Origin: Phycisphaerales bacterium
Lineage (GTDB): Bacteria; Planctomycetota; Phycisphaerae; Phycisphaerales; UBA1924
Assembly (NCBI GenBank): GCA_020427395.1
Contig: JAGQON010000001.1
Coordinates: 124,001-188,000, forward strand
Direction: 5' to 3'
Length of the DNA: 64,000 bases
Shown here in pieces: positions 1-9,209 of this stretch. Each line of letters starts with the position of its first letter. Position 1 is the stretch's first letter. Below the pieces are notes generated by a model. It was not told where the DNA came from and searched no databases. It saw only the letters and a list, made by a program, of their open reading frames with translations. The position numbers and the translations under genes were made by a program.

Positions 1-1089
1 GCGCATACCCATCTCGACCTCACCCACATCGGACCCCACCCGCACGACCCCGACGACGGCTTCGTTCATTGGGTCGACATCATCCGGACCCGGCGAGCCC
101 AGACCGATGAGGAGATTGCTGGCTGTGTTCGCCAAGGCATCGAGAAATCACTCGCCGGCGGGGTCATCGCGGTGGGGGATATCGCCGGCGCACCCTCAGG
201 ACGCCTGACCCAAGCCCCCGTCCGCACGCTCGCTGCCTCGCCTCTGCTCGGGGTCTCCTTTCTCGAGTTCTTCGGAATGGGCAAGGCCGCCGCGGGCACG
301 ATTAAGCGGCTTGAGGCGTTCCTGTCTGGCCATCTGGCCAGTATTCTCGTCGAAACCGCAGAATCTGGCGTCCGATTCGGGCTCCAGCCCCATGCACCGA
401 ACACCATTGATCTTGGTGTCTACCGCTGGATCACCCAGGCCGCCCTCGCACGCAACCTGCCGCTCTCCACCCATCTCGCCGAGACCCTCGAGGAGCGAGA
501 GTTCATCGCCTCCGCGTCAGGCCCGCAATGGGAGCTGCTCGAACGCCTCGGGGTCTGGGACGATTCGATCCTGACACACATCGGCAAGGGCAGGAGCCCG
601 ATCGAACACCTCCACGAGGTGCTGGCGATGAAGCCCTACCTCGTGGCTCATGTGAACGATGCCGACGACTCGGGCATCCAGATGCTGGCAGAAACCGGCA
701 CGAGCGTCGCGTACTGCCCGAGAGCATCCGCGTACTTCCACGCCGCAACGCGATTTGGCCCGCACCGCTACCGCGACATGCTCGACGCGGGCATCAATGT
801 CTGCCTCGGCACCGACTCGATCGTCAACCTAGACACGCCCGACCGGATCAGCACACTCGACGACATGCGCCTGCTTTACGCGCAGGGCGATCGGGACCCC
901 AAACGCCTGCTCGCGATGGCCACCACCAACGGTGCTATCGCCCTCGGGCTAGATCCGATGTCATTCACCCTCCAAACCGGCGCAGAGCCCGCGGGCATCA
1001 TCAGCATCGATTTAGAGGCCTCATGCGAAGAAAAGGATGCTTGGGCATCTGCATTGCAGGGGTACAATGCGCCTTCGTGGCTGATTTGA
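1..1089 (+). CDS. Metal-dependent amidohydrolase (5'-truncated by window edge)
   Basis: The reading frame is open from base 1, so the gene starts outside the window; 362 residues are visible. The fragment opens with Ala-His-Thr-His-Leu-Asp, the first metal-binding HxH of the amidohydrolase superfamily. Further conserved elements are His near residue 158 (THLAET), His near 217 (LVAHVND) and the metal-binding Asp near 272 (GTDSIVNLD). This pattern fits the deaminase branch (SsnA, MtaD, guanine deaminase, aminofutalosine deaminase), which hydrolyses amino groups on purine-like substrates. An aminofutalosine deaminase of menaquinone synthesis is an attractive guess in a planctomycete, but the substrate cannot be read from sequence. 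A ResB-like gene follows after 75 bases. Confidence 0.85.
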   Translation, partial: AHTHLDLTHIGPHPHDPDDGFVHWVDIIRTRRAQTDEEIAGCVRQGIEKSLAGGVIAVGDIAGAPSGRLTQAPVRTLAASPLLGVSFLEFFGMGKAAAGTIKRLEAFLSGHLASILVETAESGVRFGLQPHAPNTIDLGVYRWITQAALARNLPLSTHLAETLEEREFIASASGPQWELLERLGVWDDSILTHIGKGRSPIEHLHEVLAMKPYLVAHVNDADDSGIQMLAETGTSVAYCPRASAYFHAATRFGPHRYRDMLDAGINVCLGTDSIVNLDTPDRISTLDDMRLLYAQGDRDPKRLLAMATTNGAIALGLDPMSFTLQTGAEPAGIISIDLEASCEEKDAWASALQGYNAPSWLI

Positions 1090-1164
1090 GAGGATTGTCG
1101 GGCAAAATTCCGATCTGATGCGTAAGATTCCTGCCAAATCAGAACCCTAGATGAGTGAGACCGC

Positions 1165-3729
1165 ATGAGTAAGAAGTGGCAGCGCAACAAGGCATGGGAA
1201 GACGAGAACCTTGTCGGCCCGATGGTTCCCGTGCGCATCATCTTGCGTGTCTTCAGCTCGATCCCGCTGGCAGTGGTGCTGCTGCTCTTCGTCTCGCTCT
1301 ACGCGACGATGGCATCGATCCCGGTCGGCATGATCGCCCGCATCCCCACGCTGCTGATTGTCTCGGCCTTCTACCTGGCGCTCTTAGCAATCTTCATCCT
1401 GCCCGCGCTCTACTACACCCGCAAGGCACTGGTGAAAAAGACGCCCCCAGTGCGATTTCTCGCCATGTTCGCCATCGTGCTCGTGCTGGGCGTGGCGTTG
1501 AGCCTGCTCTGGCGCGTCGGGATCTGGCCTTCACTTAAATACCACGACGACGGCTCGGGATTCATGCTCATGAGCGGCATCGTGGAGAAATACAAATCCA
1601 CCACGATCCGGCGGCTCCCCGCCTTCGAAATGACAGAGACCCAGTTCTACGCATGGTGGCCCATGCGACTCGCGCTCGTGCTCTTTGTCATCAATATGGT
1701 CGTCGCCACTGTCCGGCGTATCGAGTTCAACTTCAAGAACCTCGGTGTGCTCAGCGTCCACACCGGCATCGTCATCATCGCGCTGGGCTCGATCTTCTAC
1801 CAGCGCATGAAGCTTGAGGGCGACACCCTGCTCCCCGCAAGTAATCAGGCCAGCATTCCCGGCCCAGCCCAGCGAGCCTTCTACGACCGGGAGGATGTCG
1901 CGCTCTATGTCGCCCAGGCACGCACACCCAACGCCCAGCCCCGCTTCGAGCAGCGCCGCATGAGCCGCCTCCCGCTCTATAACGCCTACGGGCTAGAGGC
2001 CGGTCTCCCCGAAGGCGCGACCACCCTCTCTCAGGTGCTCCAGCACGAGTGGCTCGATACCGACGAGGGACGCACCATCAGTCAGCCCATCCCCGCAGGC
2101 CCGGGCACGCTCGTGGATCCCGACATCCGGTTCCGCGTCGTGGGCTTCGCGCCCTACGCTGAACTCCAAGACGAGTGGTACGAAGCGCCCGTCCCAGCCA
2201 CCAGCGAGCCCAACCCGTACCGCAAGATCGACCTCTACTTCACACGCGGCGCCACGCCCGGCGTGAAGCCAGACTCCAATGCCATCTTCATGTTCCCCTT
2301 CTTCCTGGGTGAACCGGCCAACCGCATCCGCTTCAACGATCTGATGGCCATCGAGTACACCCGGGGCATGGAGCAGCAGCGATGGGACGACCTGCGCACG
2401 CAGTTCGGTGCCCCGTTCTCGCACGGCATCATTGTCGAGATTCCCGAAACCGGCTTCCGCGTTGTCCTCCCGATCGACGAAGGGACACGCATCCCGCTGG
2501 GCAAAACCGGCTGGACCATCAGCGTCGAGCAGCTCGCCCAAGAGCCACCCTTCCCGATCATCACGCCCGGTTACGAGAACGCGACCAGTTCCGTGGCCGT
2601 CATCAACATGAGCAAGGCCGCCACCGAGACAGAGCCCGCCAAGAACTTCTCACGCTGGGTATTCCACCGCTTCCCCGAGCTCAACCAGGACCTGACCCCC
2701 AGCGCCTCAGGTCGCCCGGTGCGCACGCCCCCAGATCCCAGCATCCGTGTCTCTTACATCGACGCCTCCAAGCTGCAGATCTACCTTGATGAGACCCAGA
2801 ACGCCAGCGGCGAGGACATCACACGAGCCATCGTCCGCCAGCCCACCGGAGAGGTCCGCGTCATCGATTCGCTCGACGAGGGCTGGCTCCTCGACCTGAT
2901 CCCCAACGAGCAGAACGATCGGCTCGATCTGCACCTGGGCGAGACATGGGCGCACGCCGAGCAGATAAAGCGTCCACTGCCTACGCCCTTCGAGCAGCGC
3001 GACAAGTCGGTCGCCGGCTCCTACACCAAGGCTTTTCTGGGCATCGAGGTGTCGGTGCCCGCCAGGGGAGCTCAGCCCGAGTGGTCGCAGGTCGTCTGGC
3101 TGCCCTTCGTGCAGTATGTCGCGATCCAGACCCAGCAGCGCACCAAGGTCACCCTGCCGGATGGCCGGAACATCATGCTCGCCTTCGGGCGCTACCAGCA
3201 CCCGTTCCCGGGCTTCGCGCTCTCGCTGGTTGATTTCGAGATGATCGCATACGACTTCCGCGGCGCTCCGCGTGATTACCAATCGATCGTGCGTGTCTCG
3301 CCCGATCCGATCTACCCGGGCCCCAAGCCCAACTTCGAAGAGTTCCAGCATGTCGTCAAGCTGAACAATCCGCTGCGAGCACCGTACCACTGGAACCCCG
3401 ACAAGGCGTGGATCATCAACATGTTCACCCGATTGCGGGCCGGGCTCGACCCGCGTCAGTTCAAGCTCTCGCAGTCGGGGTGGGACCGTCAGGGCTGGCA
3501 GCAGTCTCAGCAGATGGTCGACGAGGGGCTCCTCGACAAGCCCCGTGTCTCGTTCACGATCCTGGGTGTTGGCAACAACCCGGGCATCCATGTGATCGCC
3601 TTCGGCAGCATCCTGATATCGATCGGGATCCCCTGGGCGTTCTACTTCAAGCCGTACCTCGTGCGACGCGAGAAAGAACGACTCGCGGTCCTGCACAAGA
3701 GCGACAAAGCCAAGGAGGCGTCAGCATGA
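1165..3729 (+). CDS. ResB-like cytochrome c biogenesis protein
   Basis: An 854-residue membrane protein. Three to four transmembrane helices lie in residues 30-120, two more near 168-212, then a large extracytoplasmic domain of nearly 600 residues, and a last helix near 810-835 followed by a basic tail. This is the ResB/Ccs1 plan, in which ResB with CcsA carries heme across the membrane and attaches it to apocytochrome c (System II). The start has a clear ATG. Its TGA overlaps the ATG of the next gene, a CcsA-type protein, as ATGA, so the two are surely co-expressed. It is longer than typical ResB; the extra length is in the extracytoplasmic part. Confidence 0.85.
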   Translation: MSKKWQRNKAWEDENLVGPMVPVRIILRVFSSIPLAVVLLLFVSLYATMASIPVGMIARIPTLLIVSAFYLALLAIFILPALYYTRKALVKKTPPVRFLAMFAIVLVLGVALSLLWRVGIWPSLKYHDDGSGFMLMSGIVEKYKSTTIRRLPAFEMTETQFYAWWPMRLALVLFVINMVVATVRRIEFNFKNLGVLSVHTGIVIIALGSIFYQRMKLEGDTLLPASNQASIPGPAQRAFYDREDVALYVAQARTPNAQPRFEQRRMSRLPLYNAYGLEAGLPEGATTLSQVLQHEWLDTDEGRTISQPIPAGPGTLVDPDIRFRVVGFAPYAELQDEWYEAPVPATSEPNPYRKIDLYFTRGATPGVKPDSNAIFMFPFFLGEPANRIRFNDLMAIEYTRGMEQQRWDDLRTQFGAPFSHGIIVEIPETGFRVVLPIDEGTRIPLGKTGWTISVEQLAQEPPFPIITPGYENATSSVAVINMSKAATETEPAKNFSRWVFHRFPELNQDLTPSASGRPVRTPPDPSIRVSYIDASKLQIYLDETQNASGEDITRAIVRQPTGEVRVIDSLDEGWLLDLIPNEQNDRLDLHLGETWAHAEQIKRPLPTPFEQRDKSVAGSYTKAFLGIEVSVPARGAQPEWSQVVWLPFVQYVAIQTQQRTKVTLPDGRNIMLAFGRYQHPFPGFALSLVDFEMIAYDFRGAPRDYQSIVRVSPDPIYPGPKPNFEEFQHVVKLNNPLRAPYHWNPDKAWIINMFTRLRAGLDPRQFKLSQSGWDRQGWQQSQQMVDEGLLDKPRVSFTILGVGNNPGIHVIAFGSILISIGIPWAFYFKPYLVRREKERLAVLHKSDKAKEASA

Positions 3730-5528
3730 CCCGTCAGCGCACGCTCATCTCAACCATCATGTTCTTCACGCTCACACTCTGCGTGGGCCTCGGGCATGCA
3801 CAGCAGGCACCGGACGGCAACGCCCACCCGGAAACCCAGCAGGTCACCCGCACCGCCGACCAGATCGTCAACCCATTTGGCGATCCGGTCATCACCGCGT
3901 TCACCACCGAACAGAAGTCCGCCTTCGCAGACGCGCTCGATCTCTCACCGCTCGAGAAGACGCCCGTGTTCCACAACGGACGCGTGAAGATCATCTCGAC
4001 GCTGGCCGACGAAACCATCAGCGCGCTGACCGGCAAGGGCAAGCACTTCGACCTGATCGTTGAGGAGAACCCCGACGGCTCCACCAAATCCGTCCAGAAG
4101 ATCAAGTACGACCCGATGTTCACCCTCTTCGATATGGTGCTTGATCCCATGTACTACCTCGATCGCCCGCTGCTGGGGATCAACTACCTGCCCCTGCGTC
4201 GTGCCATCCTCGATGCCTACGAGCAGGACCCCGAGAATGCGGGCCGATCGTTCAACTACGAGGGCTGGCTCAAGACAGGCATGGTTTCTCCCCGCATGGC
4301 CAGCCGCTACGCGACGCCCGCGTTCAACAAGTACAGCGACTCCGAACCCTTCCGCAACGCCGTGGGTAAGCTCGATCGTTCGATGGGGCTCTTCCGCAAC
4401 TCGATCGGCAACTTCGAGGTCGTCGCGCCTGAAAGCGAGGATCAGCTCTGGAAGCACCTCGGCTCGCTGCCCGACGGCTCGCCCGCCCGCGACGCGGCGC
4501 TCGCCTTCGGCAACGCCTGGCGTGCCGGCGACGCAGCAGGTGTCAACGCCGCCGCCCAGCAGCTCGCCGACGCGCTGGCGCAGATCAACCCCCAGACCCA
4601 GCAGGCCGCGAGCCCCGGGCTCGAGTCGATCTACAACAAGGCCCACGCCTTCGAGTGGGGGCTGTGGCTCTACCTCTTCTCGCTCGTCGCCCTGATCCTC
4701 GCATTCGGCACCGGGCGCAAGACGCTCGCCACGATCGGCGTCGTCCTGCTCTTCCTCGCACTCGGGTTCCACGGCTTCGGATTCACCCTCCGCTCACTCA
4801 TCGCCGAGCGATTCGCGATCCAGAACCAGTTCGAGTCCATGACCGGCATCTCGTTCTTCGCCGCCATCGTGGGCACCGGGCTTATGCTCTGGAAGAAGCA
4901 GTGGCTCTTCGGCGCCGCCGCCGCAGGCACCGGCTTCCTGATTCTCATCACCGCCACGACCACAGGGATCCCCGGCGAGCACATCGAGCGCGAGGCCGCG
5001 ATCCTCAACACCTCGGTGCTGCTCAAGTACCATGTGACCACGGTGCTCACCAGCTACGGGCTCATCACGCTGGGCTTCATTGTGAGTCTGTTCTACCTCG
5101 GCACCTATTACAGCGCCAAGTTTTTCAGGGCCCAGCCCGCAACTGAGGGCGCACCCGCGCTTGCATCGGGTGCGCTGGGAAACCTTGATGACAGCGGCAA
5201 GCCCGCGGGCCTGCAGCGCACCCTCAAGGACCTCGACACCGCGACCATGACGGTGCTCCAACTCGCGTTCTGGACGCTGGGCGTCGGCATCCTGCTGGGC
5301 GCGTGGTGGGCAGACCATTCCTGGGGTCGCTGGTGGGCTTTCGACCCCAAGGAAACCTGGGCGTTGGTCACTTGGATCGTCTACCTGATTGTGATCCATG
5401 TGCGCATGACCGGGCTCAAGAACCGCGGGCTCACCACGGCGTGGCTGAGCGTCTCGGGCTTCATCGTGATGCTCTGGACCTACTTTGGTGTGAATCTGCT
5501 GCTGCCGGGGCTGCACGCGTACGCGTGA
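3726..5528 (+). CDS. ccsA: CcsA/ResC-type cytochrome c heme lyase subunit
   Basis: A 600-residue protein. The start at 3726 is chosen because AAGGAGG lies 7 bases upstream, the ATG overlaps the upstream stop, and a signal/anchor helix follows at once. Residues 25-300 form an extracytoplasmic region, then about seven transmembrane helices run to the end. Near residue 525 is the tryptophan-rich WWD heme-handling signature (GAWWADHSWGRWWAFDPKE), and conserved histidines flank it. It works with ResB to present heme to cytochrome c. The long N-terminal extracytoplasmic domain is an addition to the usual shorter CcsA. The next gene is convergent and ends only two bases away. Confidence 0.9.
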   Translation: MTRQRTLISTIMFFTLTLCVGLGHAQQAPDGNAHPETQQVTRTADQIVNPFGDPVITAFTTEQKSAFADALDLSPLEKTPVFHNGRVKIISTLADETISALTGKGKHFDLIVEENPDGSTKSVQKIKYDPMFTLFDMVLDPMYYLDRPLLGINYLPLRRAILDAYEQDPENAGRSFNYEGWLKTGMVSPRMASRYATPAFNKYSDSEPFRNAVGKLDRSMGLFRNSIGNFEVVAPESEDQLWKHLGSLPDGSPARDAALAFGNAWRAGDAAGVNAAAQQLADALAQINPQTQQAASPGLESIYNKAHAFEWGLWLYLFSLVALILAFGTGRKTLATIGVVLLFLALGFHGFGFTLRSLIAERFAIQNQFESMTGISFFAAIVGTGLMLWKKQWLFGAAAAGTGFLILITATTTGIPGEHIEREAAILNTSVLLKYHVTTVLTSYGLITLGFIVSLFYLGTYYSAKFFRAQPATEGAPALASGALGNLDDSGKPAGLQRTLKDLDTATMTVLQLAFWTLGVGILLGAWWADHSWGRWWAFDPKETWALVTWIVYLIVIHVRMTGLKNRGLTTAWLSVSGFIVMLWTYFGVNLLLPGLHAYA

Positions 5529-5529
5529 T

Positions 5530-6111
5530 TCACGGCAATGCGTCGATCAGAGTCTGCAGCTTAGCTTCGTCATAGTCACCATCGACCCGCGCGATCACGC
5601 GCGAGTCTTGATCCAGCAGTACCGCGTGAATCGTGTCCGTCTCCTCGATCATCAGCGCCTGATTGAACAGACTCACATCGGTGTACAGCGTCACGGTCCG
5701 CGCACGCGCGGCCGGGTCGGGAATCCCCGAGCGCATGCCGCCGTCGATGAAGCCCGCCATCCAGCCCCAGCTGCGGCTGGAGATGGTTGGCAGTTCCAGC
5801 ACCCGCACGCCGGGGATCTGCTCTTCGATCGTGTCCAAGTGCCCAAGCCAGGTGTTCACATTTTCCTGCTGATGCTGGCGGTAGGCGATGAGCAGCAGCG
5901 CCGGCTGCCCTTTGAGATCATCGGGAAGCGTGATGGGTTCCTTGTTGAGGTTCTCCGAGCTGATCCGTGGGAAATAGGGGGTTCGCAGGTGCGTGGCCTC
6001 GTCACGGATGCCCAGCGATTGATGTCGGCAGCCGCCAACGGTCCACAAACCGAGACCGATCAGAGCGCACACGCCGGTAGTCAGCACTTTGGGTGATGGG
6101 AAGGATTTCAT
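5530..6111 (-). CDS. Thioredoxin-fold-like lipoprotein
   Basis: A 193-residue protein with a signal peptide ending in a lipobox (TVGGC, Cys28), so probably a lipoprotein. A good AGGAGA ribosome site precedes the ATG. The body reads like a redoxin/ATP10-type fold: a strand LLLIAYRQHQQENV, a middle GWMAGFIDGGMRSGIPD and a closing TIHAVLLDQDSRVIARVDGDYDE resembling the end of peroxiredoxin-like folds. No CxxC pair is present, so a thiol-disulfide role is unlikely. The GFIDGGMRSGI stretch recalls ATP10-like assembly factors. Placed tail-to-tail with ccsA. Function unknown. Confidence 0.6.
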   Translation of the reverse strand: MKSFPSPKVLTTGVCALIGLGLWTVGGCRHQSLGIRDEATHLRTPYFPRISSENLNKEPITLPDDLKGQPALLLIAYRQHQQENVNTWLGHLDTIEEQIPGVRVLELPTISSRSWGWMAGFIDGGMRSGIPDPAARARTVTLYTDVSLFNQALMIEETDTIHAVLLDQDSRVIARVDGDYDEAKLQTLIDALP

Positions 6112-6170
6112 ACAGGATCTCCTGGGTGGTGGTGTTGCTACCGATGGGTTCGATCCCGAATAATCACCCG

Positions 6171-6809
6171 ATGCAGCGTCCGAGACCCATCACCGAAGCC
6201 CGCTGGTTCGCTCGACCGGCCGAGCAGGTCGCGCCGGCCTTGCTGGGCTGCCGCCTCACCCGCACCCTCGACGATGGCACCATCCTCTCAGGAATCATCA
6301 CCGAGACCGAGGCCTATGTCGGCCCCGAGGACCGGGCCTCGCACGCGTTCGGCGGGCGGCGCACGCCCCGCAACGAATCGATGTGGGGCGCCCCGGGCAC
6401 CGCCTATGTCTACTTCACCTACGGCATGCATTTCTGCTTCAATATCGCGTGCCTGCGTGAGGGCCACCCAGCGGCTGTGCTCGTGCGGGCGGTTCTGCCC
6501 GAGCGGGGCATCGAGACCATGCGGGCGCTGCGAACGATCAAGCCACGCAAGCATCCTCTTCATGATAAAGATTTAAGCAACGGCCCCGGCAAGCTCTGTC
6601 AGGCGATGGCGATCGACCGCGATCTGGACGGCGTTCATCTTCTCCAATCTTCCCAGCTTGCCATCTCACAAGGGGTTGCGATCGAGAAAACGGCTATCGA
6701 GTGCACCCCAAGAATCGGCATCGGCTCCGCCGGGGACTGGGTGGATAAACCCCTCCGGTGGCTCACTCGGGTGCATCCGGGCGCTCCGGGGTGCGAAAAG
6801 GTGCAATGA
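6171..6809 (+). CDS. 3-methyladenine (alkyladenine) DNA glycosylase
   Basis: About 212 residues from 6171; an in-frame ATG at 6144 is an alternative start. The sequence carries the hallmarks of the AAG/MPG family: GIITETEAYVGPEDRASHAF (catalytic Glu and Tyr region), RTPRNESMWGAPGTAYVYFTYGMHFCFN (active-site His and Tyr) and LSNGPGKLCQAMAI near the C-terminus. The enzyme excises alkylated purines such as 3-methyladenine and starts base excision repair. Length and motif order match the family. It diverges from the lipoprotein gene on the other strand, with 59 bases between the two starts. Confidence 0.93.
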   Translation: MQRPRPITEARWFARPAEQVAPALLGCRLTRTLDDGTILSGIITETEAYVGPEDRASHAFGGRRTPRNESMWGAPGTAYVYFTYGMHFCFNIACLREGHPAAVLVRAVLPERGIETMRALRTIKPRKHPLHDKDLSNGPGKLCQAMAIDRDLDGVHLLQSSQLAISQGVAIEKTAIECTPRIGIGSAGDWVDKPLRWLTRVHPGAPGCEKVQ

Positions 6810-6887
6810 GATTGCCGCGATTCCCGATACAGGTTTGGGACGCATACAATCCGGTGTTCGCGCCAGAGGGCGCAGAGCAGGTGTGCA

Positions 6888-7322
6888 ATGAGTACGGACA
6901 ACACACAGATCGAGCTCAAGGAAATCATGGAGCGTGCCGGCGGCTACTCGCCGCTCTGTTTCGCGTTCATCCGTGACGGGCTCGCGCACACCGTAGAGAT
7001 GGTGCACGGCAACCGCGAGGACGAGACACTCCTTGAGCTTGGGCTCAGCGAGGAGTCACGCCATGTGTCCGGGCATGAACTCTGCATCGGGCTCAAGGAG
7101 TACGCGATCGAGCGCTATGGCCTGATGGCCAAGTCCGTCCTCAACAAGTGGGGCATCCACTACACGCTCGACTTCGGCAAGATCATCTTCGCGATGGTCG
7201 ACGCGGGGCTCATGCGCACCACCGACGAGGATCAGCTCGAAGACTTCGATCGCGTCTACGAGTTCGACGATGTCTTCCCCGATCCCTCGCGGAACTCGCG
7301 TCCGGCTCACGCTTCCACCTGA
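6888..7322 (+). CDS. Planctomycete/Verrucomicrobia-restricted conserved protein
   Basis: A 144-residue soluble protein. It begins with an acidic helical part, then GGYSPLCFAFIRDGLAHTVE, the pattern of a small family I recall as restricted to Planctomycetes and Verrucomicrobia (TIGR04138, Minf_1886-like). The middle SGHELCIGLKEYAIERYGLMAKSVLNKWGIHYT and IIFAMVDAGLM are also typical. The C-terminus is acidic, ending in a short polar tail. Biochemical function is unknown. It sits between a DNA glycosylase and a permease gene on the same strand, with no obvious functional link. Confidence 0.75.
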   Translation: MSTDNTQIELKEIMERAGGYSPLCFAFIRDGLAHTVEMVHGNREDETLLELGLSEESRHVSGHELCIGLKEYAIERYGLMAKSVLNKWGIHYTLDFGKIIFAMVDAGLMRTTDEDQLEDFDRVYEFDDVFPDPSRNSRPAHAST

Positions 7323-7375
7323 TCTGATCCGCCCGTCTTCAGGCATGATTTGCCGTTCTCGGCTATGCTATCGCC

Positions 7376-8680
7376 ATGCCCGATGATGCTCAGAACCCAC
7401 CAGCAAACGACGAAAGCCGCAAGCACGCGCCCGCGTGGGCCGGGCTGCACCTCTGGCAGATGCAACCCGTGCGCGATGTGCTGCTGGGGCTGGGAATCTT
7501 CGCCCTGATCGTCATTGGGCAGAAGACCTCGGTCGTCACCGTGCCGCTGCTGCTGGCGATCCTGCTCGCCTACCTCTTCGAGCCGGTCATCGTCTGGCTC
7601 ATGAAGAAGTTTGGTGTCTCCCGTCGGGTATCGGTGATCTCGATTCTCGTGGTGCTCATCGTCGGGGTGGTTCTGCCGATCATGGCGGGCGGTGCGTACG
7701 CGGCCGGGCAGCTGGTTGGTTTCACCACAGACACCATCAGCAATGTCAATCGCGTGAGCAAGGCGATTGATTCCAATGACCAGACAGTCGCGCGTCAAAG
7801 ACTCACCGGCGAATATGCCCCCACAGACCCGGCAGAGCCGATCCCCGATGCCATCCCCAGCGCCTGGGTCTGGGTGTACGACGAGATCCAGGCCGCGCAA
7901 ACCAATCACGATTCATCGCTCGGCGACGCGCTCGATGCCGGCATCGATTGGATCTCATCCAACAGCGAACAGGTCGCGAAGACGACCGCGAGCGTAAGCG
8001 TCGATATCGTCAATCGCGCGCTCGGCTTCATCGGTGCCGCCTTCGGGATCGCGTTCATGGTGTTCGTAACGGCCTTCTTCTTCTTCTTCACCGCCACCGA
8101 GTGGATTCAGCTCAAGGGTTTCGGTGTCAAGCTGCTCCCTGACAAGAACCGCGACCGCATCATCGACCTGCTCCAGAAGTTCGACGCCGTCATCTCCGGC
8201 TTTATCCGCGGGCGCATCACGATCGCGTTCATCCAGGGCATCGTGTTCTCGGTTGGCTACTTCCTCATCGGCGTCCCCGGCGCCTTTATCCTCGGACCGG
8301 TCGTCGCCATCCTCTCCATCGTCCCCTACCTCGCCCTCATCGGGCTCCCCATCTCCGTCTCGCTGCTCGCCCTGCAGGGCCACGACGGCTTCCGCGGCGA
8401 GTGGTGGTGGATCCTGGGCGCTCCGACCGGCATCTACTTCCTCGGTCAGGCCCTCGACGACTATGTCTGGACCCCGCTCATCCAGGGCAAGAGCACCGGC
8501 ATGGACACCCCGACGATCCTCTTCGCATCGCTGGCCGGTGGTGCATTGTTCGGCGTATTCGGCTTGCTCATCGCCATCCCCATCGCCGCGTGCGTGAAGA
8601 TCCTGATCCAGGAGATCTTCTGGCCGCGCTTCAAGGAATGGGCCGAGGGGCGTGCGGACGATCCGTTGCCGATCGAGTGA
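7376..8680 (+). CDS. AI-2E/PerM-family membrane permease
   Basis: A 434-residue polytopic protein. Two N-terminal helix pairs surround residues 37-125, a periplasmic or cytosolic helical insert spans about 130-215, and a C-terminal bundle runs from about 220 to 415. The GVPGAFILGPVVAILSIVPYLALIGLPIS region and the late GGALFGVFGLLIAIPIAACVKI are diagnostic of the AI-2E transporter (PF01594) family, whose members export autoinducer-2, ions or other small molecules. The insert after the second helix pair is longer than usual and acidic. The substrate cannot be predicted. The gene ends directly against the convergent DinB-like gene. Confidence 0.88.
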   Translation: MPDDAQNPPANDESRKHAPAWAGLHLWQMQPVRDVLLGLGIFALIVIGQKTSVVTVPLLLAILLAYLFEPVIVWLMKKFGVSRRVSVISILVVLIVGVVLPIMAGGAYAAGQLVGFTTDTISNVNRVSKAIDSNDQTVARQRLTGEYAPTDPAEPIPDAIPSAWVWVYDEIQAAQTNHDSSLGDALDAGIDWISSNSEQVAKTTASVSVDIVNRALGFIGAAFGIAFMVFVTAFFFFFTATEWIQLKGFGVKLLPDKNRDRIIDLLQKFDAVISGFIRGRITIAFIQGIVFSVGYFLIGVPGAFILGPVVAILSIVPYLALIGLPISVSLLALQGHDGFRGEWWWILGAPTGIYFLGQALDDYVWTPLIQGKSTGMDTPTILFASLAGGALFGVFGLLIAIPIAACVKILIQEIFWPRFKEWAEGRADDPLPIE

Positions 8681-9160
8681 TCAATCCCCGAGGATCTGAT
8701 CCAGATGGTACTGCAGGTGCGCGAAGTAGTCCTCGATGATGTATCCCAGCGTTGAGGGCTGGTCTTTGGCGACCGGGCGGAACGCCATGACATCGAAGCG
8801 GTGCTCCGCGTGCTGCTTCCCGAGGACCTCCGCTGGGATGCGCTCGACGACATTGCAGATATGCATGTTGAGCGCACTCCACAGCGTGACCAACTCCTCC
8901 CAGTCCTGCTCCTGATAGCCCTGCAGTTCGACCCACTGCTGGTGCGCGTAGCCCTCGAAAACGATCGAGTCGTTGATCTGCGCCTCGATGAAGCGCTGAT
9001 GGTTCACGCTCGCGCTGTCGATCAGGTGCCCGAGGATCTGCTTGCGCGACCACGCACCCTCCTTGCGCGGCTTGGCCACGAACGACTCCTGCAGTTCAAA
9101 CAGGTCCTCCGCGATCCCCGCGACCCGATCCGCGCTAAACCCCAAAGTCGACACCGGCAT
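8681..9160 (-). CDS. DinB-family four-helix protein
   Basis: A 159-residue protein predicted to fold as a four-helix bundle. The stretch EGAWSRKQILGHLIDSASVNHQRFIEAQ with its HLIDS histidine, and the C-terminal GYIIEDYFAHLQYHLDQILGD with two more histidines, give the three-histidine metal site of the DinB/YfiT superfamily. Members act as thiol-dependent transferases or metal-binding proteins; the DinB name does not imply the SOS polymerase. The ATG is the first codon, and the leader contains a short tandem repeat. It is upstream of ffh on the same strand's opposite side, so any link is only positional. Confidence 0.8.
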   Translation of the reverse strand: MPVSTLGFSADRVAGIAEDLFELQESFVAKPRKEGAWSRKQILGHLIDSASVNHQRFIEAQINDSIVFEGYAHQQWVELQGYQEQDWEELVTLWSALNMHICNVVERIPAEVLGKQHAEHRFDVMAFRPVAKDQPSTLGYIIEDYFAHLQYHLDQILGD

Positions 9161-9177
9161 ACCAATCTCCTCTTCCC

Positions 9178-9205
9178 TGATCCCTGATGGCTGATCCCTG
9201 ATGCC
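9178..9205. repeat. Two-copy 14-bp tandem repeat
   Basis: TGATCCCTGATGGC is followed immediately by TGATCCCTGATGCC in the short gap between the DinB-like gene and ffh. It lies upstream of the DinB-like start and just past the ffh stop. Its role is unknown; it may be simple replication slippage. Confidence 0.7.
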
Positions 9206-9209
9206 TCTC

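Noticed and set aside
2707..3696. 329-residue minus-strand frame inside the ResB-like gene
   Set aside because: It is a shadow of the strongly supported plus-strand gene, rich in Arg/Asp/Glu as expected from antisense of high-GC codons.
9178..9205. Short tandem repeat near ffh as a possible regulator site
   Set aside because: Only two copies, in a 49-base gap with no promoter-like boxes; slippage is the simpler explanation, so it is listed only as a repeat.
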